A stretch of 64,000 bases of DNA from Hyphomicrobium sp. CS1BSMeth3. Lineage in GTDB: Bacteria > Pseudomonadota > Alphaproteobacteria > Rhizobiales > Hyphomicrobiaceae. Made by a program: the position numbers and the translations under genes. The DNA lies in the NCBI RefSeq assembly GCF_900117415.1, contig NZ_FPEI01000006.1, positions 1 through 64,000 on the forward strand, read 5' to 3'. Positions 62,838 to 64,000 of the stretch are shown piece after piece (positions within the stretch are counted from its first letter, which is position 1; each line of letters opens with the position of its first letter). The notes under the pieces are model-generated. The model made no database searches. It worked only from the letters and a program-made list of their open reading frames with translations, and was not told where the DNA came from.

Positions 62838-64000
62838 CTAAGACGTTGCGAACCTGCTTCCGTTGGCGGGCGCAAGCAAACCCAGGTTCTCGCGCAGCGT
62901 CGTGCCCTCGTACTCCTTGCGGAACAGACCTCGCCGCTGCAGTTCGGGAATGAGCAGGCGCACGATGTCGTCGAGCGTCTCCGGGAGGAGGGCGGGCATC
63001 ATGTTGAAACCGTCGGCGGCGCCATTGCGGAACCAGGCTTCGAGCTCGTCGGCGATATCTTCTGATGTCCCGATGAGCTGCCAGTGTCCTCGAGCGCCCG
63101 CGATTCTCATCGCAAGTTGCCGGACGGTGAGGCCCTCCTGCCGCGCCATGCGCACGAGCATCTCCGAACGGCTCTTCAGGCCTTCGACCGAGGGAATCTC
63201 GGGTACGATCGCGTCCGGATCGAACTGCGCGAAATCGTAGCTTGTCATGCGCGACAGCAGAGCAATGCTGACGTCCGAGTGAATGAGCTCCTGCAACTGT
63301 GTATATTTATCTTGCGCTTCCTGCCGCGTCCTGCCGACAATTGGCGAGACGCCGGGCATGATCTTCATGCCCTCTGGATTGCGGTTCCGCTGGGCGGCGC
63401 GGCTCTTCACGTCGGCGTAGAAAGCCTGCGCGCTTTCGATCTTTTGATGGGCCGTGAAAACCACTTCAGCGGTATCGGCCGCCAGACTCTTGCCGTCGTC
63501 CGACGAGCCTGCCTGTACCAGAACCGGTGCGCCTTGCGGGGAGCGCGGCACATTGAGTGGCCCGCGAACGCTGAAATGCTTGCCTGAGTGATTGAGCGTC
63601 CGCATCTTGCCGGGATCGAAGAACAGGCCGCCTTCCTTGTCACGGAGAAAGGCGTCGTCATCCCAGCTATCCCAGAGACCGAGAACAATCTCAGCAAACT
63701 CACGCGCTCGTTCGTAACGCTCGGCATGTTGATGATAGGGCTCGAGCCCGAAGTTGTAGGCTTCGTCCGCATTGGAGGAGGTCACGAGATTCCAGCCCGA
63801 GCGACCGCCGCTGATGTGATCGAGCGAAGCGAACTTCCGGGCGACATGATAGGGCTCGTTGTAGGACGTCGTGACAGTGGCGACGAGGCCGATATTGCTC
63901 GTCACCGCTGCGAGCCCGGAGAGCAGCGTCAGCGGCTCGAAGTTGCCGACGTAGTGTGCAATGCGTGAGGCGCTCGCCATCGACTCGCCCGTGCGCGGGA
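62838..64000 (-). CDS. NtaA/SnaA/DszA-type flavin monooxygenase (5' end beyond window)
   Basis: 386 residues of an FMN-dependent LLM-family monooxygenase are seen. Conserved segments are FEPLTLLSGLAAVTSNIGLV, YNEPYHVARKFASLDHISGG and RSGWNLVTS, then HFSVRGPLNVPRSPQGAPVL and VLVQAGSSDDG. The family oxidises NTA, EDTA, pristinamycin and dibenzothiophene sulfone with reduced FMN from a separate reductase. An ATG at 63980 lies inside a conserved region and the frame continues open to the right edge, so the true start is outside the window. It is upstream of the binding-protein gene, with a 55-base gap. Confidence 0.92.
   Translation of the reverse strand, partial: PRTGESMASASRIAHYVGNFEPLTLLSGLAAVTSNIGLVATVTTSYNEPYHVARKFASLDHISGGRSGWNLVTSSNADEAYNFGLEPYHQHAERYERAREFAEIVLGLWDSWDDDAFLRDKEGGLFFDPGKMRTLNHSGKHFSVRGPLNVPRSPQGAPVLVQAGSSDDGKSLAADTAEVVFTAHQKIESAQAFYADVKSRAAQRNRNPEGMKIMPGVSPIVGRTRQEAQDKYTQLQELIHSDVSIALLSRMTSYDFAQFDPDAIVPEIPSVEGLKSRSEMLVRMARQEGLTVRQLAMRIAGARGHWQLIGTSEDIADELEAWFRNGAADGFNMMPALLPETLDDIVRLLIPELQRRGLFRKEYEGTTLRENLGLLAPANGSRFATS

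Overview
The window reads as a chromosomal segment of a GC-rich alphaproteobacterium, most likely of the order Hyphomicrobiales. The basis is the gene content (DUF1289, tandem clan-AA membrane aspartic proteases, DivJ/PdhS-like histidine kinase, fused TRAP DctQM, long IlvD/Edd dehydratase), the many GTG starts and the REP-like palindromes. The genus cannot be fixed from the sequence. There are no rRNA genes, CRISPR arrays, prophage modules or intact transposases. One tRNA gene, tRNA-Asp(GTC), is present.

Region 1 (1-26.8 kb) is mostly core or broadly conserved. It holds a porin tail, aconitase, RNase D, a RES-Xre toxin-antitoxin pair, DUF2066 divergent from purMN, a cytochrome P450, and a tightly overlapped UDG-like/MBL/GST operon. 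It continues with a membrane histidine kinase, DUF1289 plus two retropepsin-like membrane proteases, a small tyrosine phosphatase, a membrane-anchored DJ-1/PfpI protein, an IlvD/Edd dehydratase, a lipoprotein, DUF488, a TRAP transporter, and DUF4865 divergent from a LysR regulator.

Region 2 (26.8-33.7 kb) starts at tRNA-Asp. Just behind the tRNA lie broken or unrecognised genes (a GHKL-ATPase N-terminal remnant and a 282-residue unknown protein) that look like an old integration scar. Two divergent c-di-GMP enzymes (MHYT-GGDEF-EAL and 6TM-PAS-GGDEF-EAL) follow.

Region 3 (33.7-40.6 kb) is an aminoethylphosphonate catabolic operon: periplasmic binding protein, ATPase, fused two-domain permease, FAD oxidoreductase, PhnX and a LysR regulator. 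There is no PhnW transaminase, so the oxidoreductase probably makes phosphonoacetaldehyde.

Region 4 (40.7-43.7 kb, minus strand) is a three-gene envelope operon of unknown role: exported HD-domain protein, small exported beta-type protein, and a polytopic membrane protein resembling those annotated as fenitrothion hydrolase.

Region 5 (44.2-56.2 kb) is a sugar-type locus with DeoR and LacI regulators, a sulfatase, an SDR, a complete CUT1 ABC transporter, a zinc alcohol dehydrogenase, a PfkB kinase resembling sulfofructose kinase YihV and a LacD/YihT-like aldolase. It looks like sulfo-EMP glycolysis but shows no YihQ or YihS, which makes its substrate an open question.

Region 6 (56.2-64 kb, mostly minus strand) has a truncated DAO oxidoreductase, a cupin, a GhrA-like hydroxyacid dehydrogenase, an Lrp regulator, a semialdehyde dehydrogenase, a family-5 solute-binding protein and an NtaA/DszA-type flavin monooxygenase that runs off the right edge. 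The set recalls aminopolycarboxylate or organosulfur catabolism.
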